Origin: Saccharomonospora xinjiangensis XJ-54
Lineage (GTDB): Bacteria > Actinomycetota > Actinomycetes > Mycobacteriales > Pseudonocardiaceae
DNA: 64,000 bases
NCBI RefSeq assembly: GCF_000258175.1
Contig: NZ_JH636049.1
Span: 1,651,482-1,715,481 of the forward strand
Reading direction: 5' to 3'
Position numbers and translations under genes: made by a program. The notes under the pieces were generated by a model that made no database searches, had not been told where the DNA came from, and worked only from the letters and a program-made list of their open reading frames with translations. Positions 38,764 through 46,947 of this stretch are shown here, in pieces (the stretch's first letter is position 1; each line of letters opens with the position of its first letter).

Positions 38764-39966
38764 TCACTCCTTGGCGGGCAACGTCTCCCTGGCACCCAAC
38801 CACATCACCAGTGCGACGGCGGCGACTCCGCCGGTCAACGCGAACGCCGCCGCGTACGACCACTGCTCGGCCACCGCACCCGCCACGAGCGGGCCGACGA
38901 CGGCGCCGACGTCGGCCGCCATCTGGAAGCCCGCGAGCACCGATCCGCCGCGCGCCTTCGAACCAAGCACGTCGGCGACGGCGGCGTTCTGCGCCGGGTT
39001 CAGCGCGCCCGCGCCGAGCCCGGCCACCACCATGGCCCCGAGGAACAGCCACGGGTCGCTGGTGAACCCCATCCCGCCCATGCCGATCGCCAGCAACGCC
39101 AGCCCGACGAGGGCGGGCGGTTTGCGACCCCGCTCGTCGGCGACCTTCCCCACGTACAGCAGCGAAACGGCGTTCACCGCGGCGAACACGGCCAACGCGA
39201 TGCCGGTGAACGCCTCGTCCTTGGCGAGAACCGCCGTGACGAACAGCGGCATCAGGGACATGCGCACGCCGAACACCACCCAGCCGTTGGCGAGGTTCGA
39301 CGCGAGCGCCGCCCGGTACGACGGGTGACGCATCGCCTGCGGGAACGTCATGGCCACGGTGTCGTCCTCGGCGGGGCGCGACACCAGTTCGGAACCCCGC
39401 AGCTGCCACCACACGAACAGGGTGGTGAGCACCAGCGCGATGCCGTAGACGAGGAACGGGGCCCGTAGCGACACCGCCACGAGCCCGCTGCCCACCACGG
39501 GACCGGCGATGCCGCCCAGCAGGAAACTCGAACCCCACAAGCTCGACGCCCTGCCCCGCGCCTCCGGCGGCGAGATGCGGATCAGCAGGCCGATCGCCGA
39601 CACGGTGAACATCGTGGAGCCCACCCCGCTGGCGGAGCGGAACAGCAGCAGCTGCCAGTACTCGGTGGCCACCGCGCACAGCAGTGTGCCCACCGCCACG
39701 ATCGACACGCCCCACAGGTAGATGGGGCGCTCGCCGAACCGCGTCACCAGCCGCCCGCTCATCGGCGCGAACAGCAGGCGCACGAACGCGAACGCGCTCA
39801 CCACCACGGACGCGGCGGTGACCCCCACGTCGAAGCTCGTGGCGTAGTTCGGCAACGCGGGACCGACGATCCCGTAGCCGATGGCGATGAGGAAACTCGC
39901 CCCGACGAGAACCCAGATTTCCCGAGGCAGAGCCGCACCACGCGGCGTTGCGGTCATCGCGTTCAC
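38764..39966 (-). CDS. MFS transporter
   Basis: A 400-residue, 12-helix major facilitator protein. The loop 2-3 motif appears as SGRLVTRFGERPIY near 65, and its second-half equivalent is GKVADERGRKPPAL. GTG 39966 is preferred because GGAGG lies 7 bases upstream; ATG 39957 is an alternative. Drug or metabolite efflux is typical for this group, but no substrate can be named. It follows the YihY gene by 41 bases on the same strand. Confidence 0.88.
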   Translation of the reverse strand: MNAMTATPRGAALPREIWVLVGASFLIAIGYGIVGPALPNYATSFDVGVTAASVVVSAFAFVRLLFAPMSGRLVTRFGERPIYLWGVSIVAVGTLLCAVATEYWQLLLFRSASGVGSTMFTVSAIGLLIRISPPEARGRASSLWGSSFLLGGIAGPVVGSGLVAVSLRAPFLVYGIALVLTTLFVWWQLRGSELVSRPAEDDTVAMTFPQAMRHPSYRAALASNLANGWVVFGVRMSLMPLFVTAVLAKDEAFTGIALAVFAAVNAVSLLYVGKVADERGRKPPALVGLALLAIGMGGMGFTSDPWLFLGAMVVAGLGAGALNPAQNAAVADVLGSKARGGSVLAGFQMAADVGAVVGPLVAGAVAEQWSYAAAFALTGGVAAVALVMWLGARETLPAKE

Positions 39967-40007
39967 ACTCACCCCTCCGTCTGGGGCGAGCATATGTCAG
40001 CCCACCG

Positions 40008-41246
40008 TCAGAACCGCCGTCTGGAAAGCCAGCCGAGCAGCGCACCGGCGCCGAACGCGCCCGCGGCGAACCGGGGCCCACCCCGCCGCACCTCGACGAG
40101 AGGCTGGATCACGGCCGGTGCGGGTGGTTCGACAGTGCGGGTGAGGTTCTCGTGGGCCGTGGCCGTCCAGGCGGTGACGAAGAGCAGGAGTCTCGCGACG
40201 AGGTTGGCGAACACGAGCAGACCGATGATAGGGCCGAACAGCGCACCACTCGGCGAACTGGTCACGCTGGTGAGGTAAATGCCACCGAGCTGTTTGAGCG
40301 CCTCGAAACCCAGCGCGGCGAGCACCGCTGCCCGCACGGCACTGCGAGCGGCGACCTTCTCCCTCGGAAGCTGCGAGAGCACCCACACGAACACCAGCAC
40401 GTTCGCGGCCAGCGAGAGCACGATGGTGCCGAGCCGGAGCAGGAACCGGGCCCACCCTGCCTCCTCCAGCCCCACGAGACCGAGCAGGAACTCGCCGACG
40501 CCACTGCCGACGGCGGTGAGCCCGAACGACACCGCCAGCGCCACACCGAGACCTGCCAGCGCCAGCAGATCCTTGAGTTTCGTGGACAAAAACGGCAGCT
40601 TCTTCTTCTCCTGCCCCCACTGCGCGGTGAGGGCGTCGCGCAGGTTCGTCATCCAGCCGAGCCCCGAGTAGAGCGCCAGCGCCAGACCGAGAATCCCCGC
40701 ACCGGCACGCGATTCGAGGGCGGCTCCGACGATGGAGGCGAAGAGATCACCGAGCCCTTCCGGCGCGGACCGCACGATGCCTGCCCGCAGTTCGTCGAGC
40801 GCGGCCTCGTTGCCCGCGAGGACGAAACCGGCGACCGAGAAACCGACCATCAGCAGTGGAATCAGCGACAACACCGAGAAGTAGGTGATCGCGGCGGCGT
40901 AATGGTTGCCGTAACGCTCGCTGAACGCCTCACCGGCGCGCACGACGTGGTCGAGCCACGGGTACTTCCTGCGCAACCGAGGCAGCAACTTGTCCTCGCC
41001 GGACTTGGCGGGCTTGGCGGGCTTGGCGGGCTTGGCGGGCTTGGCGGGCTCGGCAGTCGAGGTGGTCTTGAGGACGTCGGCGGCCTTGGCAGTCGGGGTG
41101 GCCTCAGCGATCCTGCCAGCTCTGCTGTCTCTGCCGCCCCTGGCGGCCCTTCTCGACCTGGCGGATTTGCTCGCCTTGGCGTCGTTGCCGCCTTCGGTTC
41201 CCGTACTGCTGGCCTTGGTGCCCTTGCTCGCCTTGGCGTCACCCAC
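40008..41246 (-). CDS. YihY/virulence factor BrkB family membrane protein
   Basis: 412 residues from GTG 41246. The first 95 residues are a Lys/Ala/Ser-rich cytosolic extension containing a short exact repeat of PAK units (about residues 68-82). The membrane domain follows, with NHYAAAITYFSVLSLIPLLM typical of the YihY/BrkB family, six hydrophobic segments in all, and a second short basic tail. Function in the family is unsettled; it was once called ribonuclease BN in error. It is followed by the MFS gene. Confidence 0.88.
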   Translation of the reverse strand: MGDAKASKGTKASSTGTEGGNDAKASKSARSRRAARGGRDSRAGRIAEATPTAKAADVLKTTSTAEPAKPAKPAKPAKPAKSGEDKLLPRLRRKYPWLDHVVRAGEAFSERYGNHYAAAITYFSVLSLIPLLMVGFSVAGFVLAGNEAALDELRAGIVRSAPEGLGDLFASIVGAALESRAGAGILGLALALYSGLGWMTNLRDALTAQWGQEKKKLPFLSTKLKDLLALAGLGVALAVSFGLTAVGSGVGEFLLGLVGLEEAGWARFLLRLGTIVLSLAANVLVFVWVLSQLPREKVAARSAVRAAVLAALGFEALKQLGGIYLTSVTSSPSGALFGPIIGLLVFANLVARLLLFVTAWTATAHENLTRTVEPPAPAVIQPLVEVRRGGPRFAAGAFGAGALLGWLSRRRF

Positions 41247-41269
41247 GTCAGGACGCTATCCGACCCCTA

Positions 41270-41395
41270 CCGTGTCCGCAGCCTGCGTACCCGTGTCCGC
41301 ACTTCCCGTACCCGTGTCCGCACCTGATGCACAAGTGTTGGCACTTCCCGTACCCGTGTCCGCACCTCCTGCACCTGTGTTCGCGCCGTGAGGTG
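41270..41395 (-). repeat. 21-bp-period tandem repeats, six units, reverse orientation
   Basis: Units begin at 41270, 41291, 41312, 41333, 41354 and 41375, each close to CCGTGTCCGCACTTCCCGTA plus C. Unit 4 is a variant with AAGTGTTGGCAC. This is the reverse complement of the TGCGGACAC repeat at 12582. Confidence 0.85.
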
Positions 41396-41605
41396 CAAAC
41401 ATCCGTGCACAGACTGCGGACACGACACCCCGCGTCTCGTGTCCGCACTTCCTGCACGCGTGCCTGCACCCTGTGCGGTCGTGTTGGCGGTTCGTGCACC
41501 TGTGCCCACAGCCCACGCAGTGTGTGCGGTGGGAGCAAGCTCCCTGGCATCCGAACTCACGTGCGTGGGCGGCGGAGTCACCTCCAGTGCAAGCTCGCGT
41601 CCACC

Positions 41606-41720
41606 AAGTGCGGACACGGACGTCAAGTGCCAACACTCGTCCATCAAGTGCCAACACTCGTTCGTCTGCTGCCAGCACTCGTTCGTCAAGTGCCAACACC
41701 CGTGCAGGAAGTGAGGACAC
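41606..41720 (+). repeat. 21-bp-period tandem repeats, six units, forward orientation
   Basis: Units begin at 41606, 41625, 41646, 41667, 41688 and 41709, with cores AAGTGCGGACAC, then AAGTGCCAACACTCGT variants, ending AAGTGAGGACAC just before the amylase stop. One interval is 19 bp, the rest 21. Confidence 0.85.
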
Positions 41721-41728
41721 GGCTTCGG

Positions 41729-43174
41729 TCAGCCGATTCGGGCTCCCGTGTGCAGCGCCACGCCGTCGTGGGCACCGATGTCGGCGCGGAACCAGCCGTC
41801 GGCGTTCACCCGGTATGCCGGTCCTGTGCAGCCGCCGTCGGCGACGTCACCGTGCAGCACGTCGCAGTACGTGCCCTCGGGCAACGCCGTGTGGAAGGAG
41901 CGTCCGGTCACCGCCGACGACTCGTCGTTGAGGACGACGTAGCCCTTGCCGCCCCTCCCGAATGCGATGGTGTCGCCTCCGTTGTCCCACCAGCGCACCA
42001 CGGGCTCGCCGCGTACCTCGTTGTGGAAGGCGACCATGTTGCGGATGGGCAGCCAGTCGTGCTCGCACTGCCACGCCGCCGAGCCGCAGTCCGCGTCGGC
42101 GGTGTTGCCTGCCGCATCGCTCGGGGGTCCTGCGTCGTAGTCGTCGAACGTGTAGCCGCTCATCACCTTGGGCGTGCCGACGGGCCAGGCCAGCATGAAG
42201 GCGTTGGCCAGCGAGTACCGCGAGCCGTCGCGGTAAGTGAGGGTTCCGCCGCCGCGCTGGCTGTCGTGGTTGTCGATGAACACGACCACCTGCTCCGACG
42301 GCACAGCGGTGCCGAACTCACGCAAGTACGCGAGCCGCTCGGAGTTGAAGATCCGCGCGAGGTCGCGGGCGTAACGCTGGTCGTAGACGTCGCCGTTGCC
42401 GAGATACTCCTCCGGGGTGATCGGCTCGCCGTCGCCGTAGAGCACCTCCTGATAGACGTAGGCCGGCCGGTCGAGCCTGCTCACCAGTGCGCCGACATCC
42501 TCGGACGGCATGTGCTTGGCCGCGTCGATGCGGAACCCGTCAACGCCGAGCGAGAGCAGGTCGTTGAGGTAGGCGGCGATCCGGTCACGGACGCGGTCGG
42601 AGCCGGTGTCGAGGTCGGCGAGGTTCACCAGCTCACAGTTCTGGACCTCGTAGCGGTCGCGGTAGTTGACGATGTCGTCGTTGCCGTTGCGACCGCAGTG
42701 GTGGAAGTCGTCGTAGCCGTATCCGGCCTGGTCGTAGGTGTAGTGGCAGTACGCCGAGCCCGCGCTGCCGGTGCCGCAGGTCTCCTGGCCGGTCATGTGG
42801 TTGACGACGGCGTCAACGTAGACCTTGACTCCGGCGTCGTGGCAGGTGCGCACCATGTCGGCGAACTCGGCGCGGGTGCCCCGCCTCGTTGAGTCGATGC
42901 GATACGACACGGGCTGGTAGTCCTGCCACCACGGGTAGCCTTCGGCGCCGAGCACGACGTGCTCGGCCGACGGCGACACCTGAACGGCGCCGTAGCCGTC
43001 GGGGCCGAGCTGTTCGCGGCAGGCCGCGGCGACGCTGGGCCAATTCCACTGGAACAACGTGGCGATGACGTCGCGCTCTCCTGGCGGGGCTGCGTCGGCC
43101 GGTGGCGGGGCTGACAGCGACGGGGTGAGCAACGCGGCGATCAGCACGATCGCGGCGAGGACACGTTGGAACAT
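41729..43174 (-). CDS. secreted alpha-amylase (GH13)
   Basis: Endo-hydrolysis of alpha-1,4-glucan outside the cell. ATG 43174 with GGAGG 7 bases upstream gives 481 residues. Signal peptide about 1-29 (QRVLAAIVLIAALLTPSLSA). The TIM barrel shows VYVDAVVNHM (region I), GFRIDAAKHM with the nucleophile Asp near 213 (II), the acid Glu in YVYQEVLYG near 241 (III) and FIDNHDSQR with Asp near 301 (IV). A C-terminal beta domain follows; no starch-binding module is present. Length and motifs fit Streptomyces-type amylases. Confidence 0.95.
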   Translation of the reverse strand: MFQRVLAAIVLIAALLTPSLSAPPPADAAPPGERDVIATLFQWNWPSVAAACREQLGPDGYGAVQVSPSAEHVVLGAEGYPWWQDYQPVSYRIDSTRRGTRAEFADMVRTCHDAGVKVYVDAVVNHMTGQETCGTGSAGSAYCHYTYDQAGYGYDDFHHCGRNGNDDIVNYRDRYEVQNCELVNLADLDTGSDRVRDRIAAYLNDLLSLGVDGFRIDAAKHMPSEDVGALVSRLDRPAYVYQEVLYGDGEPITPEEYLGNGDVYDQRYARDLARIFNSERLAYLREFGTAVPSEQVVVFIDNHDSQRGGGTLTYRDGSRYSLANAFMLAWPVGTPKVMSGYTFDDYDAGPPSDAAGNTADADCGSAAWQCEHDWLPIRNMVAFHNEVRGEPVVRWWDNGGDTIAFGRGGKGYVVLNDESSAVTGRSFHTALPEGTYCDVLHGDVADGGCTGPAYRVNADGWFRADIGAHDGVALHTGARIG

Positions 43175-43609
43175 CGTCGAACCTCCGTGCTCGTGTGCTG
43201 GACGGGCCACCGGTGGTTCGGACATGAGAGCGAACCCACGTCAACGATGTCAAGAAACTTGCAGAAAGTTGCGAAATGTCGTGGGGGCCAGGGCTTTCAC
43301 CTGCGCCGATGCGGGATCGTCTTGCAAAGATCGACGGGTGAATCCGTGGGCTTGCTCCGTGTCAGACTGGCGAGTCCGCCCAAATCCGCGCCAGTCCGCT
43401 CCGCACCAAGCCGTGAATCATCCGGCTACCGCTCGCCGATCTGGGCCGTGTCAGGCTGCGGCTCCTCCGCTACCCCTCGCCAGCCTGCTCCCGCCAAGCC
43501 GGGACCCCTCCGGCTACCGCTCGCCGACCTGCTCCCGCCAGGCTGCGGCTCCTCCGGCCAACCCTCGCCGACCTGGGGCGGTCACACGGGCGGCCAGGTC
43601 ACACGGTGG
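43175..43609. other. promoter region of the amylase with a 44-bp repeat block
   Basis: 435 bases between the amylase start and the small membrane-protein stop. The part next to the amylase (43175-43320) has no repeats and must hold its promoter; it includes the A-rich AAGAAACTTGCAGAAAGTTG near 43251-43270. The rest is the repeat at 43421-43590. No gene is seen. Confidence 0.6.
43421..43590. repeat. imperfect tandem repeat, about 44 bp, four units
   Basis: TCCGGCTACCGCTCGCCGA-type units start at 43421, 43466, 43509 and 43553; each continues with CTG(CTCCC)GCCAGGCTGCGGCTCC variants. The last unit is partial. Confidence 0.75.
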
Positions 43610-43966
43610 TCATTCGGCGGCCACCTGGGCAGCCACCGGCGCGGGGACGGGAGTGACGTCCTGGCTCGCGTCCGCCGGGGTCGCCGACGCCGCTTCCTCG
43701 GCAGCCGCGAGGCGGTTCTTCCTGCGCTGGCGCAGGGCACCGGCGGCCATGCCCACCACGCCGAGCGCCACGGCGACGAGGCCGACCGGCCCCAGCAGCC
43801 CGAACGTCATCGCGTTCGGCTCCGCCTGCACCGCCGCGGCCGTGCCCTGCCCCGCGAGCAGCACAGTGGCCGCCAGTACTGCGACGAAGGCCGAGCCACG
43901 AAGAGCTCGCACGGACGAGCGAGACGACGTGCTGTCTGGGTTGCGCACCGGGGTGTCTCCCACCAT
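43610..43966 (-). CDS. small secreted or membrane protein
   Basis: 118 residues from ATG 43966. A hydrophobic segment at about 27-45 (AFVAVLAATVLLAGQGTAAA) looks like a signal or anchor, and a second transmembrane helix at about 57-77 (LLGPVGLVAVALGVVGMAAG) is followed by RQRRKN and an Ala/Pro-rich tail. No family is recognised. It diverges from the lipoprotein gene at 44203, with 236 bases between starts. Confidence 0.6.
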   Translation of the reverse strand: MVGDTPVRNPDSTSSRSSVRALRGSAFVAVLAATVLLAGQGTAAAVQAEPNAMTFGLLGPVGLVAVALGVVGMAAGALRQRRKNRLAAAEEAASATPADASQDVTPVPAPVAAQVAAE

Positions 43967-44202
43967 GTCTGTTCCACTGATCAGCGCAGGCGCTCACCAT
44001 GCAGTGTGAACGTCGCCTGATGGACGCTACCGAGCGTGTCAAGCTCGGAGCTCTCAGGCGCGGTGAGATTAGCGTTCCGCCAACCGGCTGCCGCCACGGG
44101 GGTCGGTCACGGAGAGACAACAACCGCGCATCGCCGGGCGGATCCGGATAACGACACGCCACCCGAAACGGACACCCCTTGCGGAAGGGAGATCGACAAC
44201 TC

Positions 44203-44724
44203 GTGAAAGTTCCAGCCCGGGCCGCTGCCGTCGCTGCGGGTCTCGCCCTCCTCGCAGCCTGCTCGCCGTCCGAGGAAGGTCCTGCCACGCTGGCCAAGGG
44301 TGTGTACCACGCGATGGAGTTCGGCGAGCAGGCCGCGCTCGGTCCCGTGGACGCCGCTGACGGGCAGGAGGCCGTCGTGTTCACCGTCGCCGAACCGGTT
44401 CGGATTTCGGCACCCTGCCGGTACGGCGACGCCAGCCTCCGGGTTCGGGTGACCATCAAGACCGGCACCGACCCCTTGTACGTCAACCAGCTCGAAGGTC
44501 TATTTGGAGACTTCCCCGGCGACAATGTCGCGATCGAGAGCGACAGCGGCATCGTCTCGACCGCCGACATCAACACCACGTGCGGGTCGAACGTGCTCGG
44601 CGTCGTGTTCGACACCAACGAGTCCTACACCCTCGACCTTGATCTCGACGCGCTCTCCGACTCGGGCACGCTGATCCTCACCTCGCCGCGCGTCCCGGAC
44701 TCGGGCTGGACGTGGGAACTCTGA
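44203..44724 (+). CDS. putative lipoprotein
   Basis: 173 residues from GTG 44203, with GGAAGGGA upstream. Signal peptide with lipobox LAAC (Cys about 20) in AGLALLAACSPSEEG. The mature part is a beta-rich domain with two cysteines (ISAPCRYGDASLRVRV, NTTCGSNV) and many Asp/Thr residues. No enzyme motif is seen. It ends just before the dyad repeat array at 44731. Confidence 0.75.
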   Translation: MKVPARAAAVAAGLALLAACSPSEEGPATLAKGVYHAMEFGEQAALGPVDAADGQEAVVFTVAEPVRISAPCRYGDASLRVRVTIKTGTDPLYVNQLEGLFGDFPGDNVAIESDSGIVSTADINTTCGSNVLGVVFDTNESYTLDLDLDALSDSGTLILTSPRVPDSGWTWEL

Positions 44725-44730
44725 AGAACC

Positions 44731-44848
44731 CGGCTCAGCCGACAGACCCCCAACGTCGGCTCAGCCGACAGACCCCCAACGTCGGCTCAGCCGACAGCCA
44801 CCCAACGTCGGCACAGCCGACAGACCCCCAACGTCGGCTCAGCCGACG
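44731..44848. repeat. 26-bp tandem dyad repeat, about five units
   Basis: Units contain GTCGGCTCAGCCGAC (7-bp inverted arms, one central base) followed by AGACCCCCAAC. The fourth unit carries one change (GGCACAGCC) and the third reads AGCCACCCAAC. The last unit runs into the brxHI coding end, so the stop codon of brxHI lies inside the repeat. Confidence 0.9.
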
Positions 44849-46947
44849 GTCGTGAAGCGCACCGGTTCGGCCAGCACTCGCGCGGCTGTGCCGAGATCGG
44901 CCAGACGCGCGGCCAGGGTCGCCTCGGCGAGCGGCGGCGGGAGGGCGGCGCTGAACTTCAGTCCGGCGAGCGCCCGCTCGTCCACCTCGGGCAGACACAA
45001 CCGGCCGGCGGCGCCGTCCCTGACCGCCCGCAACAGCGCCGGGGTGACCGCGTCCGGCAGCCGCAGCGACACGTCGTCGAACCGGCCCTCGACCGCGTCG
45101 CCAAGTGAAGCGGCGAGGGTCGCGTTGGCCTTGTGCCCAGCCCACGTCCACCAGCGCACGTCCGTGCCGGAAGCACCGCCACGTGTCACCACCAGGCCAC
45201 CGGGATGGACGGTGGAGCCGCGTTGGTCGCGTAGTTCGTCCAGTCCCCGGCTCGCCCGCCGCGTCAGCCGCACGGGCGGGTCGGCCCCGAGCAGCACGTC
45301 CCGCGCGGCCCGCGCGAGCGCCGCGCTCCTTCCGCCCGCGCCGGACGACTGCCAGCGTGCTTTGCCACGCAGGTCGGTCTCCTCGACGAAGCAGCGGCGA
45401 CGCTTCCAGTCGATCCAGGTCACCTTCCAGCTCCGGCCGCCGAGCAGCAGCACGCGCGGGCCCTCGACCTGCTCGGTGAGCAGCGCAGGGTCGGTCTGCC
45501 CGATCTCCTCGCGCCCGGCGAGCACGGTGAACTGTGGCGGCGCGGTGAACACGGCCGTCATGTCCAGGAAGTTGCGCCGCCCGAACCGGCGTTCGGCCTC
45601 GGGGCCGATGAACAGCAGTTCGCCGTCACGGTCCAGGTAGCCGTGTTCGATCAGGTATCGCACGATGGGTTCCGCGCCGGAGTCGAACGGCGTGAGCCCG
45701 TTCCACGCCTTCGCCCACAACCGGCTACCCACGGTGTGTTCTTGCAAGCACAGTGCCAGCACCTGCTGGGCGATGATGTGCCTCGGCTCGGGCGGCGCCT
45801 CGACGGGTTCGACGTAGCCGCGACCCCACAGCGTGAGCAGCGCCGCCGCCCACAGCAGCGAGTCCGTGCGCAGCGCGAGGAACAGGCAGTTGCGCACGCT
45901 GCCGGCGCGCCGCCCTGTGCGGCCGAGTCGTTGCAAAAACGACGCCACGGTGGTGGGCGCGTCGAGCTGGATGACCCGGTCGAGGTCGCCGACGTCGATG
46001 CCGAGTTCCAATGTGGACGTGGCGACGATGACGCAGTCGCGGGCCTCGGCGAAGGCCGCCTCGGCGCGGCGGCGTTCGTCCACCGACAGCGAGGCGTGCG
46101 AGAGGAACGTGGTGACCCCGCGTGCCCGCAGCGCGGCCCCGAGCTGCTCGACGAGCCTGCGGGAGTCGCAGAACACGAGCCGTTTCTCACCCCGGTGCAG
46201 TGCCGAGATCACCGTGGCCGCGTTGTCCACGGAGCCGACGTAGTCCAGTTCGATGTCGCCCTGCGGTGTCGTGCTCGCGGCCTCCACTGCGGGCGCGACC
46301 ACCGTGGCTGGCCGAGCACCCCGCCCGGAGCCTTGCAGCCAGGACAGCAATTCGCCCGGGTTGCCGACCGTGGCCGAGAGGCCGATGCGCTGGATGGGCC
46401 GCCCCGCGAGCGCGGTGAGCCGTTCGAGGACGGCCAGCAGGTGCCAGCCCCGGTCGTCACCGGCGAAGGCGTGGACCTCGTCCACGACGATCGTGCGCAG
46501 CCCGCCGAACAGCCGCCGATGATCGACCTTCGTGCTCACGAGCATGGCTTCCACCGACTCGGGCGTGGTCAGCAGGATGTCGGGCGGGTCGGCGAGGATG
46601 CGTCGCCGCGCTGCCGCCGTCACGTCGCCGTGCCAGAGTGCGGCCCTGCGGCCCAGCCAGGCGGCGTAGCTGCTCAGGCGCGGGTGCAGGTTGTTGAGCA
46701 GCGCCTTCAGCGGGCACACATACAGCACCGAGAGCCCGGTCCAGCCGTGCTGTTCCATCGCGGAGAGCACGGGAAAGCACGCGGCCTCGGTTTTGCCGCC
46801 CGCGGTGGGGGCGAGCAGCAGCGCGTCGTGGCCTTCGAGCACGGGCGCGACGGCCTGCTGTTGCAGGGGGCGCAGTGACCGCCAGCCCAGGGTGTTGACC
46901 AGGTGGTGCACCACCGCGGGATGCAGGCGGTCCAGCGCCGAGCTCAC
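44839..46947 (-). CDS. brxHI: BREX type 2 helicase BrxHI
   Basis: A 702-residue Lhr-like SF2 helicase, last gene of the defence operon. GTG 46947 overlaps the brxD stop (GTGA). Walker A LLLAPTAGGKTEAA near 45, DEVH in IVVDEVHAFAGDD near 163, motif III LSATVGNP near 195, and C-terminal helicase motifs LERLGIDV-like STLELGIDVGD and QRLGRTGRRAG. After the helicase core lies an Lhr-type C-terminal part. In BREX type 2 loci a helicase with this position is named BrxHI. The gene ends within a dyad repeat. Confidence 0.9.
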   Translation of the reverse strand: MSSALDRLHPAVVHHLVNTLGWRSLRPLQQQAVAPVLEGHDALLLAPTAGGKTEAACFPVLSAMEQHGWTGLSVLYVCPLKALLNNLHPRLSSYAAWLGRRAALWHGDVTAAARRRILADPPDILLTTPESVEAMLVSTKVDHRRLFGGLRTIVVDEVHAFAGDDRGWHLLAVLERLTALAGRPIQRIGLSATVGNPGELLSWLQGSGRGARPATVVAPAVEAASTTPQGDIELDYVGSVDNAATVISALHRGEKRLVFCDSRRLVEQLGAALRARGVTTFLSHASLSVDERRRAEAAFAEARDCVIVATSTLELGIDVGDLDRVIQLDAPTTVASFLQRLGRTGRRAGSVRNCLFLALRTDSLLWAAALLTLWGRGYVEPVEAPPEPRHIIAQQVLALCLQEHTVGSRLWAKAWNGLTPFDSGAEPIVRYLIEHGYLDRDGELLFIGPEAERRFGRRNFLDMTAVFTAPPQFTVLAGREEIGQTDPALLTEQVEGPRVLLLGGRSWKVTWIDWKRRRCFVEETDLRGKARWQSSGAGGRSAALARAARDVLLGADPPVRLTRRASRGLDELRDQRGSTVHPGGLVVTRGGASGTDVRWWTWAGHKANATLAASLGDAVEGRFDDVSLRLPDAVTPALLRAVRDGAAGRLCLPEVDERALAGLKFSAALPPPLAEATLAARLADLGTAARVLAEPVRFTTVG

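Larger units (their letters stand above)
41247..41728. other. repeat-filled intergenic region
   Basis: 482 bases between the alpha-amylase stop and the YihY start, mostly two arrays of the 21-bp-period repeat in opposite orientation. No gene is supported; the open frames in it come from the repeat period being a multiple of three. Confidence 0.75.

Noticed and set aside
41247..41728. Cys/His-rich frames in the amylase-yihY gap (KCGHAC / KCQHSF repeats)
   Set aside because: They arise in several phases from the 21-bp repeat; the apparent zinc-finger pattern comes from the repeat core and is not a supported protein.
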